In this document: piece after piece, positions 24,795 to 34,462 of the stretch
Layout: every line of letters begins with the position of its first letter
How positions within the stretch are numbered: the first letter of the stretch is position 1
DNA from: Boseongicola sp.
Lineage (GTDB): Bacteria; Pseudomonadota; Alphaproteobacteria; Rhodobacterales; Rhodobacteraceae
NCBI GenBank assembly: GCA_029287375.1
Contig: JARFRG010000177.1
Span: 1 to 34,496, forward strand
Reading direction: 5' to 3'
DNA length: 34,496 nt
Position numbers and translations under genes: made by a program
Notes under the pieces: model-generated
Database searches by the model: none
What the model was told of the DNA's origin: nothing
Seen by the model: the letters and a program-made list of their open reading frames with translations, nothing else

Positions 24795-24798
24795 ATGC
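24773..24798 (+). promoter_or_regulatory. Hairpin enclosing the ribosome binding site and start codon of the ATPase gene
   Basis: GCGTCACGC (24773-24781) can pair with GCGTGATGC (24790-24798), nine pairs including one G-U, around the 8-base loop GAGCTGGA. The loop and stem contain the Shine-Dalgarno GGAG (24787-24790), and the second arm contains both candidate starts, GTG 24792 and ATG 24795. Folding would therefore block initiation, suggesting translational control. Confidence 0.5.
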
Positions 24799-25670
24799 AG
24801 AGCGATAGCGAGAACATGACGAGTAACGATCTTTACGTCGAGTATTTCGGGTTTACCGAGCGACCGTTTACGCTGTTGCCCGACCCGGACTTTTTGTTTT
24901 GGTCGCGGGCGCACCGACGCGCTTTTTCAGTACTCGAGTTTGGTGTCATTACGCGCGCGCCGATTACGGTCGTAACTGGCGAGGTCGGTGCGGGGAAGAC
25001 CACACTCATACAGAAACTGCTTCAGTCATTGGATGATGACATAACTTTGGGGCTAATCTCGAACGCTCAAGGCGGACGCGGAGAGTTGCTTCAATGGGTG
25101 CTTAATTCGTTGTCAATTCAGGCGGATTTGACCGGCGCATATGTGTCGATGTTTCAGCAGTTGCAGGACTATGTGATTGAGGAATACGCGAGTGGACGTC
25201 GGGTCGTCTTGTTGATTGATGAGGCGCAAAACCTCAGTATCGAAGGGCTTGAAGAGCTTCGGATGCTGACAAATATTAACTCCAATAAAGATGAGCTGTT
25301 GCAGTTGATTTTGGTTGGACAGCCTGAGCTCAGGCAAATGATAATGCGCCCGGAACTTCGCCAATTCGCTCAACGCGTTACCGCGACCTATCACATCGGA
25401 GCGCTGGATCGCGCGGCTGTTGCCGGTTATGTGCAGCATCGGCTAAATCATGTCGGCGGGTCAGGCAATGAGTTTACCGCCGATGCGATTGAGCTTATTC
25501 ACGAACACTCACGTGGGATTCCGAGATTGGTTAATAAGTTGTGTGATTTTGCGATGGTGTATGCCGCTACTGAAGAGCGCCGTGTCGTCGACGGGGCGAT
25601 CATTGAAGAAGTCCTCGAAGACGGAATCTTCCTACCTGCGATGCACCTTTCAGGAGATGCTGCAGAATGA
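24795..25670 (+). CDS. ExeA-like AAA ATPase of an exopolysaccharide/PEP-CTERM type locus
   Basis: About 291-residue ATPase of the GspA/ExeA-related family. The N-terminal block YFGFTERPFTLLPDPDFLFW is characteristic of the secretion ATPase subfamily of exosortase-type EPS loci. Walker A is GEVGAGKTT (about 62-70), Walker B VVLLIDEAQNL (Asp142-Glu143), and a sensor/arginine region follows with LVGQPELRQ and HSRGIPRLVNKLCD. It has no peptidoglycan-binding or membrane domain, unlike ExeA. The start is uncertain: GTG 24792, ATG 24795 or ATG 24816. The stop overlaps the next start as ATGA (25667-25670). Its role in polymer export or regulation is not established. Confidence 0.88.
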   Translation: MQSDSENMTSNDLYVEYFGFTERPFTLLPDPDFLFWSRAHRRAFSVLEFGVITRAPITVVTGEVGAGKTTLIQKLLQSLDDDITLGLISNAQGGRGELLQWVLNSLSIQADLTGAYVSMFQQLQDYVIEEYASGRRVVLLIDEAQNLSIEGLEELRMLTNINSNKDELLQLILVGQPELRQMIMRPELRQFAQRVTATYHIGALDRAAVAGYVQHRLNHVGGSGNEFTADAIELIHEHSRGIPRLVNKLCDFAMVYAATEERRVVDGAIIEEVLEDGIFLPAMHLSGDAAE

Positions 25671-27184
25671 ATTCAGACATCAGATTCTATTGGAGCCTGT
25701 TCCTTAAGCGGCTGCCTTTGATGGCCGTTGTTTTCGTCATGTGTTCGGCTTTGGGGGTTGGCCTGGCGATGACGTTGCCATCTCGCTACACGGCAACCGC
25801 GCGGCTTCTTTTGGAAAGTCCACAAATTCCCGATGAGCTGGCGGCATCTACGGTGCGCACTTCGGCAACCGAACGCCTTCAAATCATTGAGCAACGGCTG
25901 CTCACCCGCGCGAACCTGATTGATATTGCAAATGAATTTTCCGTTTTCAGCGGAAGTGGCCGCATGACGCCGGACGAAGTTGTGACCGCGATGCGCGATT
26001 TGACGGCAATTCGCACAACCAGCAGCCGTGGCGGCGCGACGTTTATGAACATCTCTTTTCGGGCGACAACTTCGCAATTGTCCGCGGAAGTTGCCAACGA
26101 GTTTGTTACACTTGTCTTGAGCGCGGATTCCACGCGACGTCAGGGTTTGGCGGAACAAACCCTAGATTTCTTCGAAGAGGACGTGCGGCGGTTGGACGAA
26201 CAGCTTTCACTGGAAAGCGCAGCCATCGCTGGATTCAAGGAAGCAAATCAGGACGCTCTTCCCGAGAATTTGGCATTTCGGATTGACCGCTTGTCGCGCC
26301 TGCAGGACTTGGTGGTGGCGGCCACGCGGGATCGGGCCTCGCTAAGCGAGCAGCGAACGCGGATGATGATTATCGGAGCGACCGCGCGCGGGCCACAACT
26401 GTCGCCTGAACGGCAGGAACTGCGGGATGTAAAAGAAGAACTGGAGCGTGCGCTTACCATCTATTCCGAAACCAATCCTCGGGTGAAAGTTCTTCAGGCC
26501 CGCATCGCGCAACTGACGGCGTCGGTTTCGTCCGAAGACCCAAGCGCGCAAGAGGAAGTGACCGATCCGACACAGGCACTGTTTGCGCTTGATCTCGCGG
26601 ATATTGATCGCAGGCTGGAGTTTTTGGATGCGCGCGTTCTTAGCGCCGAGGCCGAAATCAAAGAGCTTCGGGAAGCCATCGATAAGACACCTGAAAATGC
26701 CATTAGGCTCGAGTCTCTTGAGCGGGACTACCAGAATACGCTGAGTCAGTATAATGGCGCCGTTTCCAATCTTGCGCGGGCGCAAACTGGCGAGAGAATT
26801 GAGGTTCTCTCAAAAGGCGAACGCATATCAGTGATTGAGCAAGCGACAGCGCCGACAGCCCCCAATAGTCCGAACAGACCGCTAATCGCTGGTGGCGGCG
26901 TTGGACTTGGGCTTTTGCTTGCGACGGCGCTCTTCGTTTTGCTTGAGTTAACCAACCGCGCAATACGCCGGCCCGAAGATTTGGTTAAGGGCCTTTCAAT
27001 TCAACCGCTTGCAACCATTCCTTATCTTGAGACCGCCGGCGGTCAGGCGAGGCGCCGCGCCCTAATGGTGATTCTTGTGGTCGCTCTAGCGGTTGGAATA
27101 CCGGTACTTTTGTGGGCGGTGCATACATTCTATCTTCCGTTGGATTTGGTGATTGATCGGCTCCTTGGCAAACTAGGCCTTTAA
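25667..27184 (+). CDS. Polysaccharide chain-length determinant protein (Wzz/GNVR family)
   Basis: 505-residue inner-membrane co-polymerase. A first transmembrane helix (LPLMAVVFVMCSALGVGLAM, about 17-36) is followed by the Wzz motif SRYTATARLLLESPQIP, a long periplasmic coiled coil (about 160-390, including LEFLDARVLSAEAEIKELRE), the proline-rich element APTAPNSPNRPLIAG and a second helix. A further hydrophobic segment (ALMVILVVALAVGIPVLLW) near the C-terminus makes three, as in the exosortase-associated chain-length subfamily. No kinase domain is fused; the kinase is the next gene. It is coupled to the ATPase gene by a 4-base overlap. Confidence 0.9.
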   Translation: MNSDIRFYWSLFLKRLPLMAVVFVMCSALGVGLAMTLPSRYTATARLLLESPQIPDELAASTVRTSATERLQIIEQRLLTRANLIDIANEFSVFSGSGRMTPDEVVTAMRDLTAIRTTSSRGGATFMNISFRATTSQLSAEVANEFVTLVLSADSTRRQGLAEQTLDFFEEDVRRLDEQLSLESAAIAGFKEANQDALPENLAFRIDRLSRLQDLVVAATRDRASLSEQRTRMMIIGATARGPQLSPERQELRDVKEELERALTIYSETNPRVKVLQARIAQLTASVSSEDPSAQEEVTDPTQALFALDLADIDRRLEFLDARVLSAEAEIKELREAIDKTPENAIRLESLERDYQNTLSQYNGAVSNLARAQTGERIEVLSKGERISVIEQATAPTAPNSPNRPLIAGGGVGLGLLLATALFVLLELTNRAIRRPEDLVKGLSIQPLATIPYLETAGGQARRRALMVILVVALAVGIPVLLWAVHTFYLPLDLVIDRLLGKLGL

Positions 27185-27207
27185 CACGTGTAAATCGGGT
27201 ACAAGAC

Positions 27208-28041
27208 ATGGAAAAACTTCAGGCCGCATTGGCAAAGGCGCGCGCGCAGAGGGAAGGGGAGCCAACCCCGCGGGGCGCGCGACCTGAACTTTCTGCCAAG
27301 GCTAAGTCCAGGCAGGCTGCCGAGAGCAGTGCATTGGATGCAGCTTGGGAAGCTGTTCCGTATTTTGAACCTACGCAGCGGAAACTCAAACAGTCGAGAA
27401 TATTTGCAGCCGATGTATCTACCGAAGGAGCTCCGTTTGATATTCTTCGCACGAAACTGCTTCTCGAAATGCGTCGAAATAATTGGACAAGAATAGCTAT
27501 CACGTCGGCGTCTGCCGGGTCTGGAAAGACGACAACGGCGTGCAATCTCATTGCAGGATTTGGGCGTCAACCCGAAGTGCGTAGCATGCTTTTCGACGTT
27601 GACATGCGTCGTCCCTCGGTCGCGAAGTTTTTCGGTGCAACACCTGAGGCGAGCCTGGTCGATGTGTTGGAAAACAAGGTCGCTTTCGAAGAACAGGCCG
27701 TGCGGCTGCACAAAAACACCATCATCTCGATGACAAACCGCCCGCTTCGTGATCCTTCCGAAGTGCTCTCAAAGCAAAGAACGGCAGAAATGCTGGATGA
27801 GATTCAAGAGATTTACCAACCACAGATAATGCTCTTTGATTTGCCACCAGTTCTGATCAGCGATGAGACACGCGGTTTTTTGAAGCTGGTGGATGCCACC
27901 TTGATTGTCGCATCGAGCGAGGCGACGACGATTGCTCAGGTCGACGAAGTCGAGCGTGAAGTGTCGGAATACAGCAATGTCGCCGGCGTCATTCTGAATA
28001 AGTGCCGCTTCATGGATGAAGGCTACGGTTACTCATACTGA
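27208..28041 (+). CDS. CpsD/CapB-type tyrosine kinase of exopolysaccharide synthesis
   Basis: 277-residue cytoplasmic BY-kinase, the partner of the chain-length protein. After a charged, disordered N-terminus (to about residue 65) come Walker A SAGSGKTTT (about 102-110), Walker A' MLFDVDMRRPS and Walker B IMLFDLPPVL. The C-terminus GYGYSY holds three tyrosines in the last five residues, a minimal autophosphorylation cluster. It starts 23 bases after the chain-length gene stop and ends 2 bases before the opposing ugd stop. Separate kinase and activator genes are the arrangement seen in Firmicutes and exosortase-type loci, not the fused Wzc of enterics. Confidence 0.9.
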   Translation: MEKLQAALAKARAQREGEPTPRGARPELSAKAKSRQAAESSALDAAWEAVPYFEPTQRKLKQSRIFAADVSTEGAPFDILRTKLLLEMRRNNWTRIAITSASAGSGKTTTACNLIAGFGRQPEVRSMLFDVDMRRPSVAKFFGATPEASLVDVLENKVAFEEQAVRLHKNTIISMTNRPLRDPSEVLSKQRTAEMLDEIQEIYQPQIMLFDLPPVLISDETRGFLKLVDATLIVASSEATTIAQVDEVEREVSEYSNVAGVILNKCRFMDEGYGYSY

Positions 28042-28043
28042 AA

Positions 28044-29375
28044 TCACAAAGAACCTTCGCGTCGGTAGGAGGGGCGACCGACAGAGGAATAGGCCTCAAA
28101 CCCGGCCGTCTCTGCATCTTGGCGTGAATAGACGTTGCGCAGGTCTGCCATCCGAGCCGTCCGCATAGATCTTGCAACTCTTGACAGGTCAATCGCCCTG
28201 AATTCATTCCACTCTGTCAAGACGACAATCAGATCAGCACCAACTGCGGCACCGTAAAGGTCGTCGGCCCACTTGACGGCAGGGAGCAACGCCTCGCCTT
28301 CGCGTCGCCCTTGAGGGTCGACAACTGTGACGTTTCCGCCGCTTCCGATTATCTGTGGAATGATCGAAAGCGACGGGGCATCGCGCATGTCATCGGTGTT
28401 TGGCTTGAAGGTGACGCCGAGAACCAGAATGTTCTTTTGATTAAACGAGCCGTCGCACAGGTCGCGCATTTTCTCAACCATGCGCTGCTTTACCCGTTCA
28501 TTCACTTCCATTACTGCCTCGGTAATGGTCATCGGGCTTGCAAAGTCCTGCCCCATGCGCGCGAAGGCTTTGGTGTCTTTGGGAAAACAGGAGCCACCGT
28601 AACCCGGCCCGGCATGGAGAAATTTATTCCCAATGCGTCCATCAAGTCCAATGCCCTTCGCCACTTCTTTCACGTCGGCACCGACTTTTTCACAAAGAGC
28701 AGCCACCTCATTGATGAATGTAATTTTGGTGGCAAGGAAGGCGTTCCCTGCGTATTTGATCATTTCTGCACTTTCCAAATCCGTCGTGATGATTGGGAAA
28801 TCTCTTAGGAAGAGCGGACGATAGATTTCTGACATGACTTGAGTTGCTCGCTCGCTCTCTACTCCGACAACGACACGGTCTGGCCGCATGAAATCATCGA
28901 TCGCAGCGCCTTCACGCAGGAATTCCGGGTTCGAGGCAACGTCAAATTCCAGGCCAGGGTTTGCTTCGCCGACGATTCGACCAACTTCGCGGTTGGTGCC
29001 AACCGGTACCGTCGATTTCGTGATGATGACCAAATAATCAGCCGCAATCTCTGCAATCTCTTTCGCGGCAGCGTAAACAAAGCTGAGGTCGGCGTGACCG
29101 TCGCCTCGTCGCGTTGGCGTTCCCACGGCAATAAAGACCGCTTCGGCGCCCTCAAGAGCAAGGGCAAGATCACCCGTGAAACGCAACCGTCCGGCCGCCA
29201 CGTTTTTGGCAAGGAGAACATCAAGCCCAGGCTCGTAAATCGGAAGTTCGCCGGCGTTCAAGCGCTCGATCTTAGAGATATCCTTGTCCACGCAAATAAC
29301 ATCGTGGCCAAAATCTGAGAAACAGACACCAGACACCAATCCAACGTAGCCAGTACCGATCATAGCAATCTTCAC
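28044..29375 (-). CDS. ugd: UDP-glucose 6-dehydrogenase
   Basis: 443-residue NAD-dependent enzyme making UDP-glucuronate for polysaccharides. The N-terminal Rossmann motif is MKIAMIGTGYVGLVSGVCFSD, the sugar-binding region PGLEFDVASNPEFLREG, and the catalytic Cys is C263 in YGGSCFPKDTKAF; the C-terminal domain has VLGVTFKPNTDDMRDAPS. It is full length. It lies 75 bases after rmlA on the same strand, so it may be the last gene of the rml transcript, and it converges on the EPS kinase gene. Confidence 0.96.
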   Translation of the reverse strand: MKIAMIGTGYVGLVSGVCFSDFGHDVICVDKDISKIERLNAGELPIYEPGLDVLLAKNVAAGRLRFTGDLALALEGAEAVFIAVGTPTRRGDGHADLSFVYAAAKEIAEIAADYLVIITKSTVPVGTNREVGRIVGEANPGLEFDVASNPEFLREGAAIDDFMRPDRVVVGVESERATQVMSEIYRPLFLRDFPIITTDLESAEMIKYAGNAFLATKITFINEVAALCEKVGADVKEVAKGIGLDGRIGNKFLHAGPGYGGSCFPKDTKAFARMGQDFASPMTITEAVMEVNERVKQRMVEKMRDLCDGSFNQKNILVLGVTFKPNTDDMRDAPSLSIIPQIIGSGGNVTVVDPQGRREGEALLPAVKWADDLYGAAVGADLIVVLTEWNEFRAIDLSRVARSMRTARMADLRNVYSRQDAETAGFEAYSSVGRPSYRREGSL

Positions 29376-29450
29376 AGAAACATTCCTTTTCGCTTTGGGG
29401 CGACTTAAACTCTCAAATCATGATGCATCAAAGGTCAAATAGTGGACCAA

Positions 29451-30335
29451 TCAAGGCGTATTGCGTTCGCCTGCAATCATACGGAGATATTTTCCGTATG
29501 CGTTTTTCCCCAAGGGCTTGGCGACGGCCAGAAGGTCATCACGTGTGATCCAGCCGTTCTCAAACGCGATTTCCTCGGGTGAGCCGGTTTGAAGGCCCTG
29601 ACGCTCCTGCAATGTTCGCACAAAATTCCCGGCATCGAGCAATGAAGCGTGGGTGCCTGTGTCAAGCCATGCATATCCGCGCCCCATCCTTTCGACCGCA
29701 AGAAGGTCGTCGGCAAGATAGGATTCCAGCAAAGAGGTTATTTCAAGCTCTCCGCGCTTCGAAGGGGTAACCTTTGATGCCCGCTCTGGCGCGCTTCCAT
29801 CAAGAAAATATAGCCCTGTCACGGCGTAGTTTGAGGGTGGTTTGGAGGGTTTCTCGATAATTCCGCGCACGCGGGAACCTTCGAAATCCAAAACGCCGTA
29901 GCGTTCAGGATCCGCGACGCGGTATCCGAAAACGGTGGCACCTGTCGTTTGTTCATCCGCCCGCTTTAGGATGTCTGGCAAAGCGTGGCCAAAGAAGATG
30001 TTGTCACCCAGAACCATCGCCGACGGCGCACCATCAAGAAAGTCCTCGGCAAGTAAATAGGCCTGTGCAAGGCCGTCGGGAGAGGGTTGCGTGATCCACG
30101 TGAGCTTCAGCCCCCAACGCGCACCGTCCCCCATCAAGCGCTGGAATTGTTCCTGATCCTCCGGCGTTGTAATGACAGCAATCTCTCGTATTCCAGAGAG
30201 CATCAGGACGCTCATGGGATAGTAGATCATTGGCTTGTCGTAGATGGGGAGCAGTTGCTTGGAGACGCCAAGGGTGATCGGGTAGAGGCGCGTTCCTGAT
30301 CCTCCTGCGAGGATTATTCCCTTGCGTTTGGTCAT
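29451..30335 (-). CDS. rfbA: Glucose-1-phosphate thymidylyltransferase
   Basis: 294-residue RmlA-type enzyme, first step of dTDP-L-rhamnose synthesis (glucose-1-phosphate plus dTTP). The nucleotide-binding signature is GIILAGGSGTRLYPIT, followed by VSKQLLPIYDKPMIYYP, QPSPDGLAQAYLLAEDFL, MVLGDNIFFG and GYAWLDTGTHASLLDA; the length is typical. Its start overlaps the rfbD stop as ATGA (30332-30335), as do the other joints of this operon. Confidence 0.97.
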   Translation of the reverse strand: MTKRKGIILAGGSGTRLYPITLGVSKQLLPIYDKPMIYYPMSVLMLSGIREIAVITTPEDQEQFQRLMGDGARWGLKLTWITQPSPDGLAQAYLLAEDFLDGAPSAMVLGDNIFFGHALPDILKRADEQTTGATVFGYRVADPERYGVLDFEGSRVRGIIEKPSKPPSNYAVTGLYFLDGSAPERASKVTPSKRGELEITSLLESYLADDLLAVERMGRGYAWLDTGTHASLLDAGNFVRTLQERQGLQTGSPEEIAFENGWITRDDLLAVAKPLGKNAYGKYLRMIAGERNTP

Positions 30336-31189
30336 GTTGCACCAAGCTCCTTCAATACATCTGCAAGTGCCACACGCCAGTCAGGGCGACTGACGCCGAA
30401 ATCCCGGGCCAGGCTTTCGCAGTCAAGGCATGAGTTCAAAGGCCGGCGGGCCGAGGTGGGATAATCGGCAGTAGCGATATCTGTGACATCGACGCGCGCC
30501 CCCGACTGCCGAAAGATTTCTCGTGCAAATTCGGACCAACTTGCATCGGGCGAGCCGGTAAAGTGGTAAGTCCCACCAGACTGACCGTTCGATAACGCGC
30601 GGGCAATATCGATTGTTGCGGCCGCAATCGCGCTTGCCGGTGTTGGGCCGCCAATCTGATCCGCGACAATGCGTAAGCTGCCATGGGTCTTGGCGAGCCG
30701 AAGCATCGTTTTCAAAAAGTTTGATCCATGGGCGCTAAAAACCCATGAAGTGCGCAAAATGACATAGGTGCCAGCACAATCACGAACTGCTTGTTCACCC
30801 GCCAGCTTTGTTGCGCCGTACACACCAAGGGGGGATGCTGGGGCTTCAGGTGGGCGCGGTTGAGTGCCTGAACCATCAAAGATGTAGTCCGTCGAAATAT
30901 GCACCAGTGGGATTTTCCGATCCGCGGCAGTCGCGGCAAGAGCCCTTACAGATAAATGGTTCACCAAATCCGCAGTTGCCTTGTCTACTTCGGCCTTTTC
31001 GACAGCTGTATAGGCCACCGCGTTTATGATCGCGTCCGCATCGAGAGAGCGTGCGAGGCGCGATATAGCGTCGGGGTCTCGAAAATCGGCTTGCTCCCGG
31101 TCAAAGGTTTGCACCTCAACGTCGCCAGAAGCGCGCCGTTGAACTTCAGTTGCGACTTGCCCGGTCTTACCAAAGAGAGCGATTTTCAT
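30332..31189 (-). CDS. rfbD: dTDP-4-dehydrorhamnose reductase
   Basis: 285-residue SDR-fold RmlD, last step to dTDP-L-rhamnose. It shows [19 protein letters not shown], the substrate motif [11 protein letters not shown], the catalytic [12 protein letters not shown] (Tyr-x-x-x-Lys) and [25 protein letters not shown] overlaps join it to rfbB upstream (31186-31189) and rfbA downstream. Confidence 0.96.
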   Translation of the reverse strand: MKIALFGKTGQVATEVQRRASGDVEVQTFDREQADFRDPDAISRLARSLDADAIINAVAYTAVEKAEVDKATADLVNHLSVRALAATAADRKIPLVHISTDYIFDGSGTQPRPPEAPASPLGVYGATKLAGEQAVRDCAGTYVILRTSWVFSAHGSNFLKTMLRLAKTHGSLRIVADQIGGPTPASAIAAATIDIARALSNGQSGGTYHFTGSPDASWSEFAREIFRQSGARVDVTDIATADYPTSARRPLNSCLDCESLARDFGVSRPDWRVALADVLKELGAT

Positions 31190-32226
31190 TCGGCTGTCCC
31201 CAACCGATTTCCGACGCCTTGTCGGTCAAGCAGGGGGCGCCACCATGCTTCGTTAGCAAGATACCAGTCGACGGTTATCTGAAGGCCCTTTTCCAAAGTT
31301 ACTGAAGGACGCCACCCAAGTTCGTCGCGGATACGGCTTGGGTCAATCGCATAGCGGCGGTCATGCCCGGGACGATCATCAACGAATGCGACGAGGTCTT
31401 CATGGCGGGCTTTGGTGGGTCGGCGCGCATCGAGAATGGCACAGATCATTTTTACAAGCTCGAGGTTCGTCGCTTCCGCTTCGCCCCCGATATTGTAGCT
31501 GCGTCCGATTTCGCCTCTGCGAACGACGGTGAGCAACGCATCGGCGTGGTCTTCGACGAACAGCCAGTCGCGAATATTCTGGCCGTCGCCGTAAATTGGG
31601 ATCGGTTTGCCGTGCAGTGCATTGAGGATGACGACCGGGACAAGCTTCTCTGGAAAGTGAAACGGACCGTAGTTATTCGAGCAATTCGAAAGGACAACCG
31701 GCAGACCATAGGTTTCATGCCAAGCACGGACAAGATGATCAGAGGCGGCCTTAGAAGCTGAGTATGGGCTGCGCGGATCATAGGGAGTGGTTTCGGTGAA
31801 TTGTCCATCGTTCCCAAGCGATCCAAAAACTTCGTCAGTTGAAATGTGATGGAACCGGAACCCGGGCGGCCGTCCAGCGCCAGACCAATAGGTGCGCGCG
31901 GCCTCGAGCAGGACATAGGTGCCTGTGATGTTTGTCTCCACGAAAGCCGCGGGTCCATCGATTGAGCGGTCAACGTGACTTTCTGCAGCAAGGTGCATTA
32001 CGGCGTCGGGCCTATGGGTTGCAAAAACGCGATCTACCGCCTCGCGATCACAAATATCACAATGCTCAAACGCATAACCGGGGGCATTGCTGACCGAGTT
32101 TACGTTGTCCAGGTTTGCCGCATAAGTAAGTTTGTCGACATTCACGACGTCGTGGCCGTCTCGGATGGCTTGCCGCACGACAGCCGAGCCAATGAAGCCG
32201 GCGCCCCCGGTCACAAGAAGCTTCAT
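31186..32226 (-). CDS. rfbB: dTDP-glucose 4,6-dehydratase
   Basis: 346-residue extended SDR, RmlB. The NAD-binding motif is [19 protein letters not shown], the substrate and catalytic elements are [27 protein letters not shown] and [15 protein letters not shown]. The ATG at 32226 forms an ATGA overlap with the rfbC stop, the same joint used through the operon; a frame extension to 32238 is less likely. Confidence 0.97.
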   Translation of the reverse strand: MKLLVTGGAGFIGSAVVRQAIRDGHDVVNVDKLTYAANLDNVNSVSNAPGYAFEHCDICDREAVDRVFATHRPDAVMHLAAESHVDRSIDGPAAFVETNITGTYVLLEAARTYWSGAGRPPGFRFHHISTDEVFGSLGNDGQFTETTPYDPRSPYSASKAASDHLVRAWHETYGLPVVLSNCSNNYGPFHFPEKLVPVVILNALHGKPIPIYGDGQNIRDWLFVEDHADALLTVVRRGEIGRSYNIGGEAEATNLELVKMICAILDARRPTKARHEDLVAFVDDRPGHDRRYAIDPSRIRDELGWRPSVTLEKGLQITVDWYLANEAWWRPLLDRQGVGNRLGTAE

Positions 32227-32780
32227 GATGCATTCCATTGGAAAGGCGACTGAAAATCCGCAAGTGCCGGGGCGTTTTTGTCTTTTTCAGAAAGAATCGG
32301 GGTATCCCTGAGGTTCCAATCTATGCCGCAGCTATCCCAATATACCGCTCCATCTGCGCTTGCGTTGTAATAGTCACTGCACTTGTAGACGATCTCGGTC
32401 ATCGGTTCGCGTGTGACAAAACCATGGAGGAACCCATCTGGAACAAGAAGCTGTCGACCGTTCTCAAAGCTAAGCTCTTCGGCAACCCATTGTCCGTAGG
32501 TTGGGGAGCCCTTACGAATATCCATGGCGACATCCACAAGACTTCCACGGCCGCAACGAACAAGCTTGGCCTGTGCGTGTGGTGGAGCTTGGAAGTGCAG
32601 GCCTCGCAAGGTTCCGGTCTCTTCAGATAGCGAGTGGTTGTCTTGAACGAAATCAATGTGGAGCCCGGCATCCGCAAGTCGTTTCCGGTTCCAGCTTTCA
32701 GAGAAGAATCCTCGTGAATCACCGTGCCGCGCGGGCTCCAGTATCAGCACTCCGGGAAGAATGGTTTCATGAACAATCAT
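32223..32780 (-). CDS. rfbC: dTDP-4-dehydrorhamnose 3,5-epimerase
   Basis: 185-residue cupin-fold RmlC. Motifs are [31 protein letters not shown] (catalytic His in RGLHF), [26 protein letters not shown] and [18 protein letters not shown] (catalytic Tyr). ATG 32780 is preferred; the frame extends six codons upstream. It is the first gene of rfbCBDA, 105 bases downstream of znuB on the same strand, so its promoter should lie in that gap. The ribosome binding site is weak. Confidence 0.95.
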   Translation of the reverse strand: MIVHETILPGVLILEPARHGDSRGFFSESWNRKRLADAGLHIDFVQDNHSLSEETGTLRGLHFQAPPHAQAKLVRCGRGSLVDVAMDIRKGSPTYGQWVAEELSFENGRQLLVPDGFLHGFVTREPMTEIVYKCSDYYNASADGAVYWDSCGIDWNLRDTPILSEKDKNAPALADFQSPFQWNAS

Positions 32781-32867
32781 TGTCACTATCAAGCTCAACA
32801 GGGTTTAAAGGGAATTAACAGGGGCAGACAGAAAGGTCACCTGTTGGGCTTTCCTGATTTTTGGGCC

Positions 32868-32885
32868 GTGTTCCAAGTGAAACAC
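32868..32885 (-). terminator. Weak stem-loop directly after the znuB stop codon
   Basis: On the minus strand GTGTTTCA can pair with TGGAACAC (one G-U), giving a tight hairpin immediately after the znuB TGA. There is no U tract. It may mark the boundary between the zinc operon and the rfb operon. Confidence 0.3.
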
Positions 32886-33691
32886 TCATTTCTGACGATC
32901 GCGGAGCAACGGGGCAACACTTAGCGAGGCCACAAAGAGGCAAAACGCAATGGTTACTATGCTAGGGCCGGCAGGTGTATCCGCCCACAAGGACATTTGT
33001 AGTCCGCCAACTGCAGCGACAACCCCAATGATCGCCGCCATCGCCGCCATTGTCTCGGGTGTTTTTGCAAGGGGCCGTGCTGCTGCGGCAGGAATTATGA
33101 GCATAGCAGCGATCAGGAGCGCTCCGACCACTTTCAAGGCCACGGCGACTACGATCGCCAGAGTTAAAGACAAAACGAGCTGCTCGCGGTGAGGGTTGAG
33201 ACCTGACGCGTATGATAGTTCGGGACTTATTGTCGATGTTAGAAGTGCACTCCAACGCCATGCAATTAATGCAATAACCGCAACGCCTCCGCCCCAGATG
33301 ACACTTAGATCTGACGTATTCACGGCCAGAATATCCCCAAACAGGAAGGCCATCAGATCGACACGCGCACCACTGAGAAAAGAAACTGCGACAAGACCAA
33401 TCGCCAATGAGGCATGCGCCATAACCCCCAAGAGCGTGTCCATGGCAAATCCACGCCCACTAAGCCTGCTTACAAGCGTCGCCATTATGGTTGTGACGAC
33501 GAGAACCCCGACAAAGATCGAAAGATTGAATGCAAGCGCCAATGCGACTCCAAGGATCGCCGCGTGCGCCGTCGCATCGCCGAAATAGGCCATCCGTCGC
33601 CAGACCACAAAGCAGCCCAAAGGCGCCGCAGCAATCGCAACGCCAATGCCGGCTAGTGTCGCTCGGACCAAGAAATCATCAAAGAAAGCGT

Positions 33692-33695
<4 letters not shown>
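32886..33695 (-). CDS. znuB: Zinc ABC transporter permease
   Basis: 269-residue inner-membrane permease of the ABC-3 metal family, importing Zn2+ delivered by ZnuA. About eight hydrophobic segments are visible; family motifs include CFVVWRRMAYFGDATAHAA near the N-terminus, LLGVMAHASLAIGL, FLFGDILAV and VVGALLIAAMLIIPAAAA. Its start overlaps the znuC stop by ATGA (33692-33695). The binding protein ZnuA is not in the window and is commonly encoded divergently beyond zur. Confidence 0.94.

Positions 33696-34458
<763 letters not shown>

Positions 34459-34462
<4 letters not shown>

Noticed and set aside
29421-29430. TGATGCATCA palindrome in the rfbA-ugd gap as an operator
   Set aside because: Ten-base palindromes are expected often by chance in a window this size and no promoter elements could be paired with it.
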